Positions 10,155-18,971 of a DNA stretch of 48,136 nucleotides are shown here, in pieces. A program made the translations under genes and the position numbers. The notes beneath the pieces were generated by a model. The model had not been told where the DNA came from, made no database searches, and was given only the letters and a program-made list of their open reading frames with translations. Each line of letters opens with the position of its first letter. Position 1 is the first letter of the stretch. The DNA comes from Nitrosarchaeum sp. (GTDB lineage Archaea; Thermoproteota; Nitrososphaeria; Nitrososphaerales; Nitrosopumilaceae): contig JAGXTE010000035.1 in assembly GCA_018334095.1 (NCBI GenBank), positions 1-48,136 on the forward strand, in the 5' to 3' direction.

Positions 10155-12665
10155 TTGAAATTTTCATGTCCAAAATGCAAATCCAAATTAGAGTTACAAA
10201 AAACATTTAACAAAAAAATACACATTTCGTGCAGTTGTGGAATAGAGGATTTACTCGAATTTTCAAAAAACATTGACGAGGTATTTTTAGAATTTCTTTC
10301 TAGATTTGATGAGGGACTAGTTACAAAAAATGGAATTTCAGAAGGTCTAAAAAGTGAAGGAATCATCAGAGACGAAAAAGAGATCAAGGAGATGATTGGA
10401 AAAAACAATCCAGACAAAATTACCGAAGAGATTCTTTTTTCAAAAAGAGATTATATTTCACAATACAAAGTTCTAACAAATCCCGAGCCTAAAATGGGTA
10501 GTAATGTGGAGGATTTGGGGTTAGATGAATCAATTAGCAACCATCTAAAGGAGATAGGAATTAGTCAGTTTTACAAATTTCAAGAAGAGTCAATTCAAGA
10601 GATATCATTTGGAGAAAATGTGATAATTGAAGCACCAACTGCATCTGGAAAAACAGAAGCATTTCTGATTCCAGTAATTCAAAAAATAAAAAAAGAGTCA
10701 AATAATGTTAAAGGTGTTTTTGCGGTATTTGTTTACCCTACAAAAGCACTTTCAAGGGATCAATATCCAAAAATTTTAAAATCCGCAGAAAAAATTGGTA
10801 TTGAAGTAAAAGTTTTTGATGGAGATACAGAACAAACAGATCGAAGAAAAATTCTAGAAAATCCTCCACACATACTTGTTACAAATTTTGATGTAATACA
10901 TTACCACCTTTGGCATCAAACAAAATTTTCGTCTTTGCTTTCCACTATCAAAGTATTAGTGGTAGATGAGACACATGTGTATTCAGGAATATTTGGCTCA
11001 AATGTACATTACATAATTAAAAGACTGAAAAGAGTTTGCAGTAATAAAATACAATTCGTTGCAGCATCTGCAACTCTAGAAGATGCAAAAAACTTTTGCG
11101 AGCAATTGTTCGGAGTGAAGATGAAAATAATTCATGGATCTGGCAAAAAAGGACAAACAGATTTTGTGATGTTATTTCCATCACTTAGAACTCAGCGTTC
11201 ATTGATGATTGATTTGACAAAGAAGATGACTGAAAAAAATCATAAAACAATGGTATTCAATAACTCACATCTTAACTCAGAACTCTTGGCAATTCAAGCA
11301 AGAAAACAAAAAATCAACGTCAAAGTCCATAGGGCAGGCCTAATGGCAAATTATAGAAAAGCAGTAGAACAGGAATTCAAAAGCGATAAACTCCAGGCTA
11401 TTTCATGTACCCCTACGCTTGAACTTGGAATTGATGTAGGAAATGTAGATTGTGTGATTTCATCCACAATTCCAGTAAACAGATTAATTCAAAGAATTGG
11501 CAGAGCAGCAAGAAAAGGACAAAGGGGTTATGCATTTTTAGCACTTGGCAATGATCCAATTTCACAGTATTACAAGAATCATCCAGATGATTATTTTGAA
11601 GATGTTGAAAAAACATACATTGATCCAAAGAATCCATTTGTGGAAGAGTTTCAAGTATTGGCAATGGCATGTGACAGACCAATTTCAAAGCATGAACTAA
11701 AAGAACATGAAGAAATTATCAAACAACATATAGAAAATGAAAATCTAATAATTTACAATAACAGAATCATACCAAATTTTGACAAGATATCTTCTTTGTT
11801 AAATGATTACAGCATAAGAGGAATTGGAAAATCGCTAGATATTTTCCTAAATGAAAAGAAAGTAGGAGACAGAGTACTTCCAATTGCATTAGAAGAACTT
11901 CATAAAGATGCAATTTACTTTCTTGCAGGAATCAGATACAGAGTAAAAGAATGCGGATATCCTCAAAGAAATTTTGCAAAACTAGAAAGAATATCTAGAG
12001 ATTATCCATATTATACAAAAGCATTAACAGAAGAATGGCCAACAATTGAAACAATTTTTGAGACAAGAAAGGCATATGGGATAGAAGTTGCATTTTGTAA
12101 ATTGCATATTCAAAAGAAAGTCTATGGTTATGTCAACATAGAATTGGGACAAGAGATCGCCCAAGGTCAAAAAGTCTTACTTGATTCTCCTTTAGAATAT
12201 GATTTTATCACAAAAGGAATTGTATTTCATGCTCCAAGACCTATAGACCAAATCAAAAAAGCAGAAGATGAAGAATATACCGAAGCTAGTGGATATCATG
12301 CAACAGAACATGTTGTGATTGAGGGCAGCAACATGATAACTGGAGGTGTATCTCAAGATTTAGGAGGTATATCTTTGGGAACTTCAGGCTTGATTTTCAT
12401 CTATGACGGCGCAATTGGGGGAAATGGTGCAAGTAAGGCACTATTTGATAGATTTGAGAAGGCACTTGAACGAAGTATGTTCATTGTAAAAGAGTGTCCA
12501 TGTCAAAGTGAGGCAGGATGTCCACGCTGTACATTCTCATATAGATGTGGAAATAACAACGAATTTCTTCACAAATATTCTGCATTAGAAATTCTGCAAA
12601 GAATCAACAATGGTGAAGAAACTAAACTAGAAGAACCAACAGAAGGAGATAAACCCCTAGTCTAA
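10155..12665 (+). CDS. MrfA/YprA-like DEAD/DEAH helicase with zinc ribbon and DUF1998-type C-terminus
   Basis: An 836-residue superfamily 2 helicase. An N-terminal zinc ribbon (CPKC and CSC, residues 5-28) is followed by Walker A APTASGKT (about 160-167), a DETH Walker B box, SATLEDA motif III and motif VI QRIGRAARKG. The C-terminus has the four-cysteine cluster CPCQSEAGCPRC with YRCGN typical of MrfA/DUF1998 helicases, which in Bacillus repair mitomycin-type DNA damage. MrfA of Bacillus is about 750 residues; the extra length here is mostly N-terminal. The start is TTG at 10155, chosen because it retains the first Cys pair. A DNA-repair role is inferred from the family. Confidence 0.85.
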   Translation: MKFSCPKCKSKLELQKTFNKKIHISCSCGIEDLLEFSKNIDEVFLEFLSRFDEGLVTKNGISEGLKSEGIIRDEKEIKEMIGKNNPDKITEEILFSKRDYISQYKVLTNPEPKMGSNVEDLGLDESISNHLKEIGISQFYKFQEESIQEISFGENVIIEAPTASGKTEAFLIPVIQKIKKESNNVKGVFAVFVYPTKALSRDQYPKILKSAEKIGIEVKVFDGDTEQTDRRKILENPPHILVTNFDVIHYHLWHQTKFSSLLSTIKVLVVDETHVYSGIFGSNVHYIIKRLKRVCSNKIQFVAASATLEDAKNFCEQLFGVKMKIIHGSGKKGQTDFVMLFPSLRTQRSLMIDLTKKMTEKNHKTMVFNNSHLNSELLAIQARKQKINVKVHRAGLMANYRKAVEQEFKSDKLQAISCTPTLELGIDVGNVDCVISSTIPVNRLIQRIGRAARKGQRGYAFLALGNDPISQYYKNHPDDYFEDVEKTYIDPKNPFVEEFQVLAMACDRPISKHELKEHEEIIKQHIENENLIIYNNRIIPNFDKISSLLNDYSIRGIGKSLDIFLNEKKVGDRVLPIALEELHKDAIYFLAGIRYRVKECGYPQRNFAKLERISRDYPYYTKALTEEWPTIETIFETRKAYGIEVAFCKLHIQKKVYGYVNIELGQEIAQGQKVLLDSPLEYDFITKGIVFHAPRPIDQIKKAEDEEYTEASGYHATEHVVIEGSNMITGGVSQDLGGISLGTSGLIFIYDGAIGGNGASKALFDRFEKALERSMFIVKECPCQSEAGCPRCTFSYRCGNNNEFLHKYSALEILQRINNGEETKLEEPTEGDKPLV

Positions 12666-12705
12666 AATCAAAATGGGATAAATATAACAAATTTTTATAA
12701 ATCAT

Positions 12706-13536
12706 ATGGAAAAAGTAGCAATTGTAACAGGAACGACATCGGGAATTGGATATGAAACTTGTCTGTCACTTGCAAGAGATGGATTTTACACGTTTGCTAC
12801 AGTTAGAGATGTAAAAAAAGCTGAAAAAATAGTACAAATTGCAAAAAAAGAAAATCTAAAGATAGAAATTATTGAATTAGATGTCGATGATGAAAAATCA
12901 ATTAGTACTGCAATTCAAAAAATTCTTTTAAAAAAACAACAGATTGATGTTTTAGTAAATAATGCAGGGTGGGGATTGTTTGGAAGCGTTGAAGATGTAC
13001 CAGTAAAAGATTTTAGAGCACAATTTGAAACAAACTTCTTTGGAATAATAAGCATAATTCAAAAAGTTGCACCGATAATGAGAAAACAAAAATCAGGAGT
13101 GATTGTAAATATCAGCTCAGTTGCAGGAAAAATTGGTTTTCCAGGATCACCGGCATATATTAGCTCAAAATTTGCTCTAGAGGGATTATCTGAATCATTA
13201 CGATACGAATTGGGACAGTTTGGAGTCAAAGTGATTATCATTGAACCCGGTGTGATAAAATCAAACTTTTTCTCATCTATGAAGATTGCAGAACTTAAAC
13301 CAGATTCACCATACAAAGAGATCACTGAAAAGGTGATCATGGGGGTAAAGATGATGGCAGAGCTTGGAACTCCCCCATCAGAAGTGGCCACAACAATATT
13401 GAAGGCAATTAAAGAAAAAGATCCAAAACTAAGATACGTCGTAGGTAATGATGCGCAAATGTTTTTGGAAGCAAAAAAGGCAAAAACAGATACAGAATTT
13501 GAAAATTATCTCAAAAAAGAACTATTTCCAAGTTAA
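12706..13536 (+). CDS. Short-chain dehydrogenase/reductase
   Basis: A 276-residue classical SDR. The cofactor motif is TGTTSGIG (about 8-15), the structural NNAGWG follows (about 85), the catalytic Ser lies in VNISSVAGKIG and the Tyr/Lys pair in YISSK (about 145-149). Gly-rich spacing and Arg after the second strand (TVRDVKKA) suggest NADP preference. Substrate unknown. It starts 40 bases after the helicase stop on the same strand and precedes topoisomerase IB, with no obvious functional link to either. Confidence 0.85.
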   Translation: MEKVAIVTGTTSGIGYETCLSLARDGFYTFATVRDVKKAEKIVQIAKKENLKIEIIELDVDDEKSISTAIQKILLKKQQIDVLVNNAGWGLFGSVEDVPVKDFRAQFETNFFGIISIIQKVAPIMRKQKSGVIVNISSVAGKIGFPGSPAYISSKFALEGLSESLRYELGQFGVKVIIIEPGVIKSNFFSSMKIAELKPDSPYKEITEKVIMGVKMMAELGTPPSEVATTILKAIKEKDPKLRYVVGNDAQMFLEAKKAKTDTEFENYLKKELFPS

Positions 13537-13611
13537 AACCATACCTACGTTAAATTGATATACACATAGAATAGAGTTTTTGTCAAAGTCCGCAATTTTA
13601 ACTGATGAAAA

Positions 13612-15279
13612 ATGAAATGGAAAACACTACAACATAATGGAATCTTGTTTCCTCCTGCCTATGAAGCACATGGAATCAAGATAAAGATCAAAGGAGAGAG
13701 TGTAGACCTTAATCTCAATCAAGAAGAGATGGTATACCAATGGGCAAAAAAGAAAGACACTCCTTATGCTCAAGACAAAGTTTTTCAGAAAAATTTCACA
13801 GATGATTTTGCTAAAACATTACCTGCAAAATTCAAAAATATTTCATATCAAGATATTGATTTTTCTCACGCTTACAAAATAGTCGATAAAGAAAAAGATC
13901 TCAGAGAGATGATGACAAAAGAAGAAAAGAAAGCCCTAGCTCTTAAACGAAAAGAATTACGAGAAAAATTGATTCAAAAATATGGCAAAGCAATCATGGA
14001 TGGAAAAGAAGTTGATGTTGCAAATTACATGGCAGAACCTCCAGGAATTTTTATTGGAAGGGGAGATCATCCACTTAGAGGAAGATGGAAGCCAAGAGTC
14101 ACTGCAAAAGATGTAACGCTAAATCTTGGCAAGGAAGCCAAAGTTCCAGAAGGAAACTGGGGCAAAATTGTTCATGATAATGATTCTATGTGGCTTGCTG
14201 GATGGACTGATTATCTTACTGATAAAAGAAAGTACGTTTGGCTTGCAGATACAGCTGGATTAAAACAAGATAGAGATAAAGCAAAATATGAAAAAGCTGT
14301 AAAGCTATCAAAAGAGATTGAAAAAATAAAAGAACAAATTGTCAAAGACATGAATAGTAAAGATCCAAAAATTAGCAGAATTTCAACTGTATGTTATCTG
14401 ATTTATAGAACTGCAATGAGGGTAGGCGACGAAAAAGATCCTGATGAGGCAGATACAGTTGGCGCAACCACTTTAAGAAAAGAACACATCAACATTACAG
14501 AAAATACAATTGAATTTGATTTCTTGGGTAAAGATAGTGTAAGATGGCAAGAAACAGTAAAAGCAGAAGGCAATGATAAACAATTTCAAGAAAATCTAAA
14601 AAAACTAATTCAAAATAAAAAACCTAAAGATGAGATTTTTGAAGATATAACTTCAAGACATGTAAATGCATATTACTCTAGTATAGTAAATGGACTAACT
14701 GCCAAGGTTTTCAGAACATATCTTGCTACTACAATGGTAAAAAACTATCTAAAAGAGCACGATAACATTAAAGGAAAAACACCTAATGAAAAATTGTATC
14801 ATGCAAAACTAGCCAATTTGGAAGCAGCTATAATGTGCAATCATAAAAGAACCATACCAAAAACCTATGAAGATGCACTTCAAAAGAAAAGAGATACGCT
14901 AAAAAATATAGCCAAAGATCAACCTTGGAAGAAAACCATGGAAGCGTTAAAGAAAGCAGAAGCCATGGAAGCTAAAACTGATGCTCAAAAAAAGAATAAA
15001 GCAAAAAAAATTAAAACACTAAATGAACAAATAAAAAAACAGAAAGAAAAACACAATGAACGAGTGGAAAAACTACAATTACAAATTGACTTGTCAGAGA
15101 AAACTAAAGATTACAATCTTGGAACATCATTAAGAAACTACATAGATCCACGTATCTTCAAAGCATGGACCAACGAAGTAGGCGTAGAATGGGAGAAGCT
15201 ATACACTGCAGCATTGCAAAAAAAATTCCTTTGGGTACAAAACGAAAAAGTATCGTGGTCAGAATTAGCTAAAAATTAA
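13612..15279 (+). CDS. DNA topoisomerase IB (eukaryotic type)
   Basis: A 555-residue type IB topoisomerase homologous to eukaryotic Top1. The N-terminal core segment PPGIFIGRGDHPLRGRWKPR (about 144-163) matches the eukaryotic GRGxHP motif. The catalytic core contains the RxxxR-type STVCYLIYRTAMRVGDEKD region, and the active-site tyrosine is in LGTSLRNYIDPRI (Tyr about 510), the counterpart of the eukaryotic SKINYLDPR. A charged helical linker (about 440-495) precedes it. It relaxes supercoils of both signs. Presence in archaea is a known hallmark of Thaumarchaeota, so this gene is strong evidence for the lineage. Confidence 0.95.
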   Translation: MKWKTLQHNGILFPPAYEAHGIKIKIKGESVDLNLNQEEMVYQWAKKKDTPYAQDKVFQKNFTDDFAKTLPAKFKNISYQDIDFSHAYKIVDKEKDLREMMTKEEKKALALKRKELREKLIQKYGKAIMDGKEVDVANYMAEPPGIFIGRGDHPLRGRWKPRVTAKDVTLNLGKEAKVPEGNWGKIVHDNDSMWLAGWTDYLTDKRKYVWLADTAGLKQDRDKAKYEKAVKLSKEIEKIKEQIVKDMNSKDPKISRISTVCYLIYRTAMRVGDEKDPDEADTVGATTLRKEHINITENTIEFDFLGKDSVRWQETVKAEGNDKQFQENLKKLIQNKKPKDEIFEDITSRHVNAYYSSIVNGLTAKVFRTYLATTMVKNYLKEHDNIKGKTPNEKLYHAKLANLEAAIMCNHKRTIPKTYEDALQKKRDTLKNIAKDQPWKKTMEALKKAEAMEAKTDAQKKNKAKKIKTLNEQIKKQKEKHNERVEKLQLQIDLSEKTKDYNLGTSLRNYIDPRIFKAWTNEVGVEWEKLYTAALQKKFLWVQNEKVSWSELAKN

Positions 15280-15359
15280 GAATTTGTTTAAAAATCATCA
15301 ATAGTCATTTGGTGGATATACGTAGCATTTAATTTCTCAAATTATCTGAAATACTTTAT

Positions 15360-15474
15360 GCCGGGGTAGCTCAGCCTGGTTAGAGTGCCAGTTGATTGGT
15401 AAACTCTACCGGTTCTTCCAAAAAAGGCAATACTCATAATCTGGAGGTCGTGGGTTCGAAACCCATCCCCGGCA
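15360..15474 (+). tRNA. tRNA-Met (CAU), elongator, intron-containing
   Basis: The cloverleaf folds after removing a 40-base intron: acceptor GCCGGGG/CCCCGGC, D-stem GCUC/GAGU, anticodon stem CCAGA/UCUGG with loop CUCAUAA (anticodon CAU), and T-arm GUGGG-UUCGAAA-CCCAU. Discriminator A is at 15474 and CCA is not encoded. The anticodon stem lacks the run of three G-C pairs expected of an initiator tRNA, and the ACUCAUAAU anticodon region resembles archaeal elongator tRNA-Met. A CAU tRNA-Ile2 is the alternative. Mature length 75. Confidence 0.92.
15392..15431 (+). other. Non-canonical tRNA intron
   Basis: Forty bases interrupt the anticodon stem rather than the usual 37/38 site. Exon 1 ends with CCAG (position 30) and exon 2 resumes with A31 followed by the CUCAUAA loop. 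Exact ends can shift by a base or so. Such intron positions are known in thaumarchaeal and crenarchaeal tRNAs and need the broader-specificity splicing endonuclease. Confidence 0.8.
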
Positions 15475-15619
15475 CACATAATTTCATGAAATTAAATTGT
15501 ACAGATATTATCGATTAAATCATTATGATTATAATTAGAAATATCATGTTTAGAAATAATTTTCAAGGAAGGTTGCTCAAAATCTTATTAATGAGAAACA
15601 GGTAGTATAGGTGAAAATA

Positions 15620-15874
15620 ATGGCTAAAATAAAAGTACGATCAGGAAGAGGTACAAGAATTGTTGAAGTCGATGATTCTTCAAACTGGGCAGGTTCTGAA
15701 TTCAAAAAAACTCAAGAAGCAAGAAAAGCAGAATCAAAAGACAAGTATGTTTCTGTAGGACGTGGAACTGGGAAGATAAAATTTAGCGACATTCCATCTA
15801 CGGAATCCAAGTCAACAAAAGGCATGTGGGTTAGTTCAGGAAGAGGAACTAAAAAAAGAAAACTCGACGATTAG
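15620..15874 (+). CDS. Small basic protein with three GRGT repeats
   Basis: An 84-residue hydrophilic protein with no recognised domain. The motif GRGT occurs three times: SGRGTRIVEVDD (N-terminal), VGRGTGKIKFSD (middle) and SGRGTKKRKLDD (C-terminal), each followed by a short basic or beta-like stretch and an acidic pair. It looks like three copies of one short element separated by Ser/Lys/Glu-rich linkers, possibly a nucleic-acid-binding protein. The ATG at 15620 is preferred because a GGTG lies just upstream; the GTG at 15611 would add three residues. Probably restricted to Thaumarchaeota; function unknown. Confidence 0.7.
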   Translation: MAKIKVRSGRGTRIVEVDDSSNWAGSEFKKTQEARKAESKDKYVSVGRGTGKIKFSDIPSTESKSTKGMWVSSGRGTKKRKLDD

Positions 15875-15956
15875 AGAAAACACATTCGCCTCGAAAAATA
15901 CGTTTACGTATATAGCATTAGCTAAATTAAAAATAGAAAAAAGTAAGGGGTTGTAA

Positions 15957-16304
15957 TTATTTGAATGAACGTACCTTACGAATTACTTTGTTATGATCAA
16001 ATGAAGCAGTCGTAGTTACATACACAATATGATTTTTGCCAGCAGGAATTACTATCCTCTTGACTTTATCATATTCTGCAACTACGTATTTACATGGTCC
16101 AAGTGATTTCAACAATTTTTTTCTTTGTTTCCAGTCATATGCTGCAGCTTTTAATGATGCCAAACTTTGTTTCTTTGAGACCAAAATCTGTACTTTCTTT
16201 GAACGAGCAGAAAATACCAATTTGCCTTTCAGATCACACAAACTGACAATTCTGACAGATGGACTGATCTTTAAAATTTTTTCAACTGCTTGTTGAATTT
16301 CCAT
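15957..16304 (-). CDS. Conserved hypothetical protein (115 aa)
   Basis: A 115-residue soluble, basic protein. The layout, an N-terminal helix (MEIQQAVEKILKI), then SVRIVSLCDLKGKLVFSARS, and a later VVAEYDKVKRIVIPAG and HIVYVTTTAS, resembles the alternating helix/strand pattern of roadblock/longin-type small domains. That fold guess is weak. No catalytic motif is visible. Convergent spacing to the GRGT protein is about 80 bases. I do not recognise a functional family. Confidence 0.65.
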   Translation of the reverse strand: MEIQQAVEKILKISPSVRIVSLCDLKGKLVFSARSKKVQILVSKKQSLASLKAAAYDWKQRKKLLKSLGPCKYVVAEYDKVKRIVIPAGKNHIVYVTTTASFDHNKVIRKVRSFK

Positions 16305-16439
16305 AATTATAAGAAAACTTTCTAGATGATAAAATTTTCTATAAAAATTTTAAATAGCAATCCTTAGTATCAATTAGGCTTTTCTTAAACAAATAGAATA
16401 ATAATGGAATCAAAAATCATCATTTGAAAGTAGATATTA

Positions 16440-16604
16440 TTGAAATTAATTTGTATGCATTGCAGTAAACCATTTGAAGGGGAAAATACAAAATTTTGCT
16501 CTCAGGGATGTAGAGATTCACACATAGTTGCTCTAGAAAGAAAAGTTCGAGAAATAGTTGATAGCGATACTAGTCATACCAAGAAATTTAGTCAAGATTA
16601 CTAG
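16440..16604 (+). CDS. Very small zinc-finger protein (54 aa)
   Basis: A 54-residue frame beginning at a TTG (16440), with an internal ATG at 16455 as the alternative. The TTG start is preferred because it keeps the first cysteine: CMHC at residues 5-8 pairs with CSQGC at residues 20-24 to make a compact four-Cys zinc site. The remainder is a charged helix (SHIVALERKVREIVDSD). The gene overlaps the 3' end of the convergent sugar dehydrogenase gene by 17 bases. The cysteine spacing supports a genuine product; function unknown. Confidence 0.6.
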   Translation: MKLICMHCSKPFEGENTKFCSQGCRDSHIVALERKVREIVDSDTSHTKKFSQDY

Positions 16605-17877
16605 AATATCCACGATTAACTAATTTTGTAATACTTTCGGATTTAACACATGCAGGATGGAATGAATTAATCTTAAAAATTAATTCCAATCCGTCCTTAC
16701 AAGAGATGTTTTCAGGTAAAATTCCTGATTTGAGTTGTTTTAAAGGTGAAAGAGTGTTATCTCCTTTTTGCATATTAGATTCTAATGGAATAATTCGTAA
16801 AATTCGATCATCATTACGTGCTGGTGCCCCTCGACCATCTTGATTGCTAGTTAGAATATACAAATATCCATCGGGACTCATATTCACGCTACGTAAACGA
16901 CCAAACTCTCCATCAAACAATGCATTACTACTAATGACTAAATTATTTTCCAAATCTAAGTCCAACATTCTCAAATGATTTCCACGTAATGTTGCGATAA
17001 AGTATTTTCCATTCCATTCAGAAATTTTATCTGAATTATAAAATACGGAACCAGATGGAGCCCATGTATCATCACCAGTATGTAAAATTGGATTTACAAG
17101 GCCTTCACTTGTCTCATCACCTACAATGATGGGCCAACCATAATTTTTACCAGGGAATATTACATTAACTTCATCATGAGCATTTCCTCGTTCACCAGAT
17201 GGACCATGCTCAGTTTCAACTAAAATTCCGCTTTCTGGATACCAATCAATTCCTTGTGGATTTCTATGCCCTAAAGAATAGACAGGCGAATTTGGAAATG
17301 GGTTGTCTTCAGGAATGGTGCCATCAGAATTAATTCTTAAAATTTTACCGGCTAAAGAATCTAGATTTTGAGCCGTTTGAGAATTTGCAGCATCGCCTGT
17401 TGTAATGTAGAGTTTTCCATCAGGACCAAACTTTATTCTTCCTCCATCGTGTATTTGACTTCCAGGAATTTTATCAAGTAAAATTGTTTCATTGGATAGT
17501 TTATTATCAGATTCAACATAACGGACAACTTTGTTATAGATATCAAAAAAATCTGAATAGCTATAATATAGATACAAAAAATGATTTTCTTCAAAATCAG
17601 GGTCTAAAGCTAATCCAAGTAATCCTCCTTCAGAGCCAGATACTTTTAATGAAATTATAGGTTCGGAAACTAGATTATTTTCAATTATTTTCAAATTACC
17701 AATTCTCTCTGTAAAGAAAATTCTACCGTCTGGAGCAAAATCAATTTCCCATGGAATTTTCAGGTTTTCTGCGACTGTTTCTACTTTAATGCCAAGTTCT
17801 GGAAATTCTTGAGCAGATGAAAATGAAATAAAGCCTAAAGAAAAAATACCAATAATAAAAAAGAAGATTTTAAGCAC
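16588..17877 (-). CDS. Secreted PQQ-type glucose/sorbosone dehydrogenase-like protein
   Basis: A 429-residue secreted six-bladed beta-propeller of the glucose/sorbosone dehydrogenase family. An N-terminal signal sequence (about 1-22, ending SSAQ) is followed by WEIDFAPDGRIFFTER and the active-site region SQIHDGGRIKFGPDG with the catalytic His. GHRNPQGIDW and ETEHGPSGERGN are further family signatures. The family oxidises aldose sugars with PQQ. A C-terminal extra segment (about 385-429) has two cysteines 17 residues apart (393 and 410) and matches the N-terminal part of the secreted protein at 28038. GTG start. Confidence 0.85.
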   Translation of the reverse strand: MLKIFFFIIGIFSLGFISFSSAQEFPELGIKVETVAENLKIPWEIDFAPDGRIFFTERIGNLKIIENNLVSEPIISLKVSGSEGGLLGLALDPDFEENHFLYLYYSYSDFFDIYNKVVRYVESDNKLSNETILLDKIPGSQIHDGGRIKFGPDGKLYITTGDAANSQTAQNLDSLAGKILRINSDGTIPEDNPFPNSPVYSLGHRNPQGIDWYPESGILVETEHGPSGERGNAHDEVNVIFPGKNYGWPIIVGDETSEGLVNPILHTGDDTWAPSGSVFYNSDKISEWNGKYFIATLRGNHLRMLDLDLENNLVISSNALFDGEFGRLRSVNMSPDGYLYILTSNQDGRGAPARNDDRILRIIPLESNMQKGDNTLSPLKQLKSGILPENISCKDGLELIFKINSFHPACVKSESITKLVNRGYSSNLD

Positions 17878-17984
17878 AGAGATACTTTGACGTTATCAAA
17901 TTAAAACATGTTCTTGTATAGATTAAACAAAATGTATTTCAAACTAAAATTATGTATTCAAAGAGAGACAATAAATTAAAAAAA

Positions 17985-18575
17985 TTATTGAGGGGATAAA
18001 TCGGCATTGCCAAAGAGAACCCCAAAAGCCTTACACCAAATCAAAACTTTACTATATTTTTCAAGATCTGTGTTTTCTGGTATGTCATAATTCTGGTTTC
18101 CATTATTTGCTTTGAGCTTACCAAGACTAACAAATTCGGATGCTTTGTTATCTGTAGACAAATAGACATACAAATCAGGGCCATTAGTTGCTTTGAAATT
18201 TTCTAATCGTAGGACATTATTTCCATCATGTAATGGAATTGTTCTTACCATTCCTTGCGCATCATGTATTCCATCACCTACACCAACAAACGTGCCTGCG
18301 TATGTTTGTATTTTCATGTCTTTCATCATGGATTCGTCTTTCATCATGGATTCGTCTTTCATCATGGATTCGTCTTTCATCATGGATTCGTCTTTCATCA
18401 TGGATTCGTCTTTCATCATGGATTCGTCTTTCATTGTTGTATCTTCCATTTTTAATGGAATTGCAGAATTAGGCAATGCCTCATTTATAGTACTGCTTGT
18501 AAAGTACGGAGAAATTGCATATGCCACTCCTATTCCAATTATTGCAACTAATGCAACAATTATCAATTTGTTCAT
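17985..18575 (-). CDS. Membrane-anchored DM13 domain protein with MMKDES repeats
   Basis: A 196-residue protein from the ATG at 18575. It has an N-terminal hydrophobic helix (about 3-22), a short spacer, then a stalk made of a tandem hexapeptide MMKDES (six near-perfect copies, about 45-84), then a C-terminal DM13 domain (about 90-196: TYAGTFVGVGDGIHDAQG, the core GPDLYVYLS, and VLIWCKAFGVLFG with the family's conserved Cys). DM13 domains are proposed to carry redox or electron-transfer roles outside the cell. The Met/Lys/Asp/Glu stalk may bind metal or act as a flexible tether; that is inference. An upstream in-frame ATG at 18626 is less likely because the signal helix would be internal. Confidence 0.85.
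   Translation of the reverse strand: MNKLIIVALVAIIGIGVAYAISPYFTSSTINEALPNSAIPLKMEDTTMKDESMMKDESMMKDESMMKDESMMKDESMMKDESMMKDMKIQTYAGTFVGVGDGIHDAQGMVRTIPLHDGNNVLRLENFKATNGPDLYVYLSTDNKASEFVSLGKLKANNGNQNYDIPENTDLEKYSKVLIWCKAFGVLFGNADLSPQ
18318..18434. repeat. 18-bp tandem repeat (coding)
   Basis: Unit GATTCGTCTTTCATCATG on the plus strand, five perfect copies from 18331 to 18420 plus partial copies at each edge. On the minus strand it encodes the MMKDES stalk. Perfect identity at the DNA level points to recent slippage expansion, so copy number probably varies between strains. Confidence 0.95.
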
Positions 18576-18673
18576 AATACATAATTTTCTTAAAAGTATA
18601 AAACCAATTTCCCAAATTATATCCAATTCTATTTTAACATGATTTTAAAAGAAATATGAAAAAATTGAAAGTA

Positions 18674-18853
18674 TTATTGTTTTAAAATACACCACTCACA
18701 AGGAGAGAAGTTTTGACTTTTTGCGTTTTCCAGTGTATCAGGAGTAAAATATTGTCTATCAGTTACTTTCATCTCACTTATTTTACATTCCTTTTTCAAA
18801 CTATCTAAGTGATGTACAAGATTAGTTTTTTTATCACCTAATAACCCAATCAT
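18674..18853 (-). CDS. Small hypothetical protein with CxxC (59 aa)
   Basis: A 59-residue frame from the ATG at 18853 (a TTG at 18862 adds three residues). It begins MIGLLGDKKTNLVHHLDSLK and ends with CEWC, a possible metal or redox pair, plus one more Cys near the middle. No family recognised. It sits alone between the DM13 gene and a methyltransferase, all on the minus strand. It may be a real small protein but the evidence is only the open frame and the CxxC. Confidence 0.45.
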   Translation of the reverse strand: MIGLLGDKKTNLVHHLDSLKKECKISEMKVTDRQYFTPDTLENAKSQNFSPCEWCILKQ

Positions 18854-18971
18854 ACTAATCAATTAGATCATAACTGGAATATAAGGTAAGAATTTCAAAT
18901 TCAGATTTTCAAATGTATCTAAAAATTAAATACTTGACAGAGAGACAATTCATGATTTGTTAAATGTTTTA

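Noticed and set aside
18318..18434. Short regular repeats as a CRISPR array
   Set aside because: Units are contiguous with no spacers and are in frame inside a protein.
18193..18642. Three long plus-strand frames over the MMKDES repeats
   Set aside because: Low-complexity antisense reading of the 18-bp repeat; the minus strand has the signal helix and DM13 domain.
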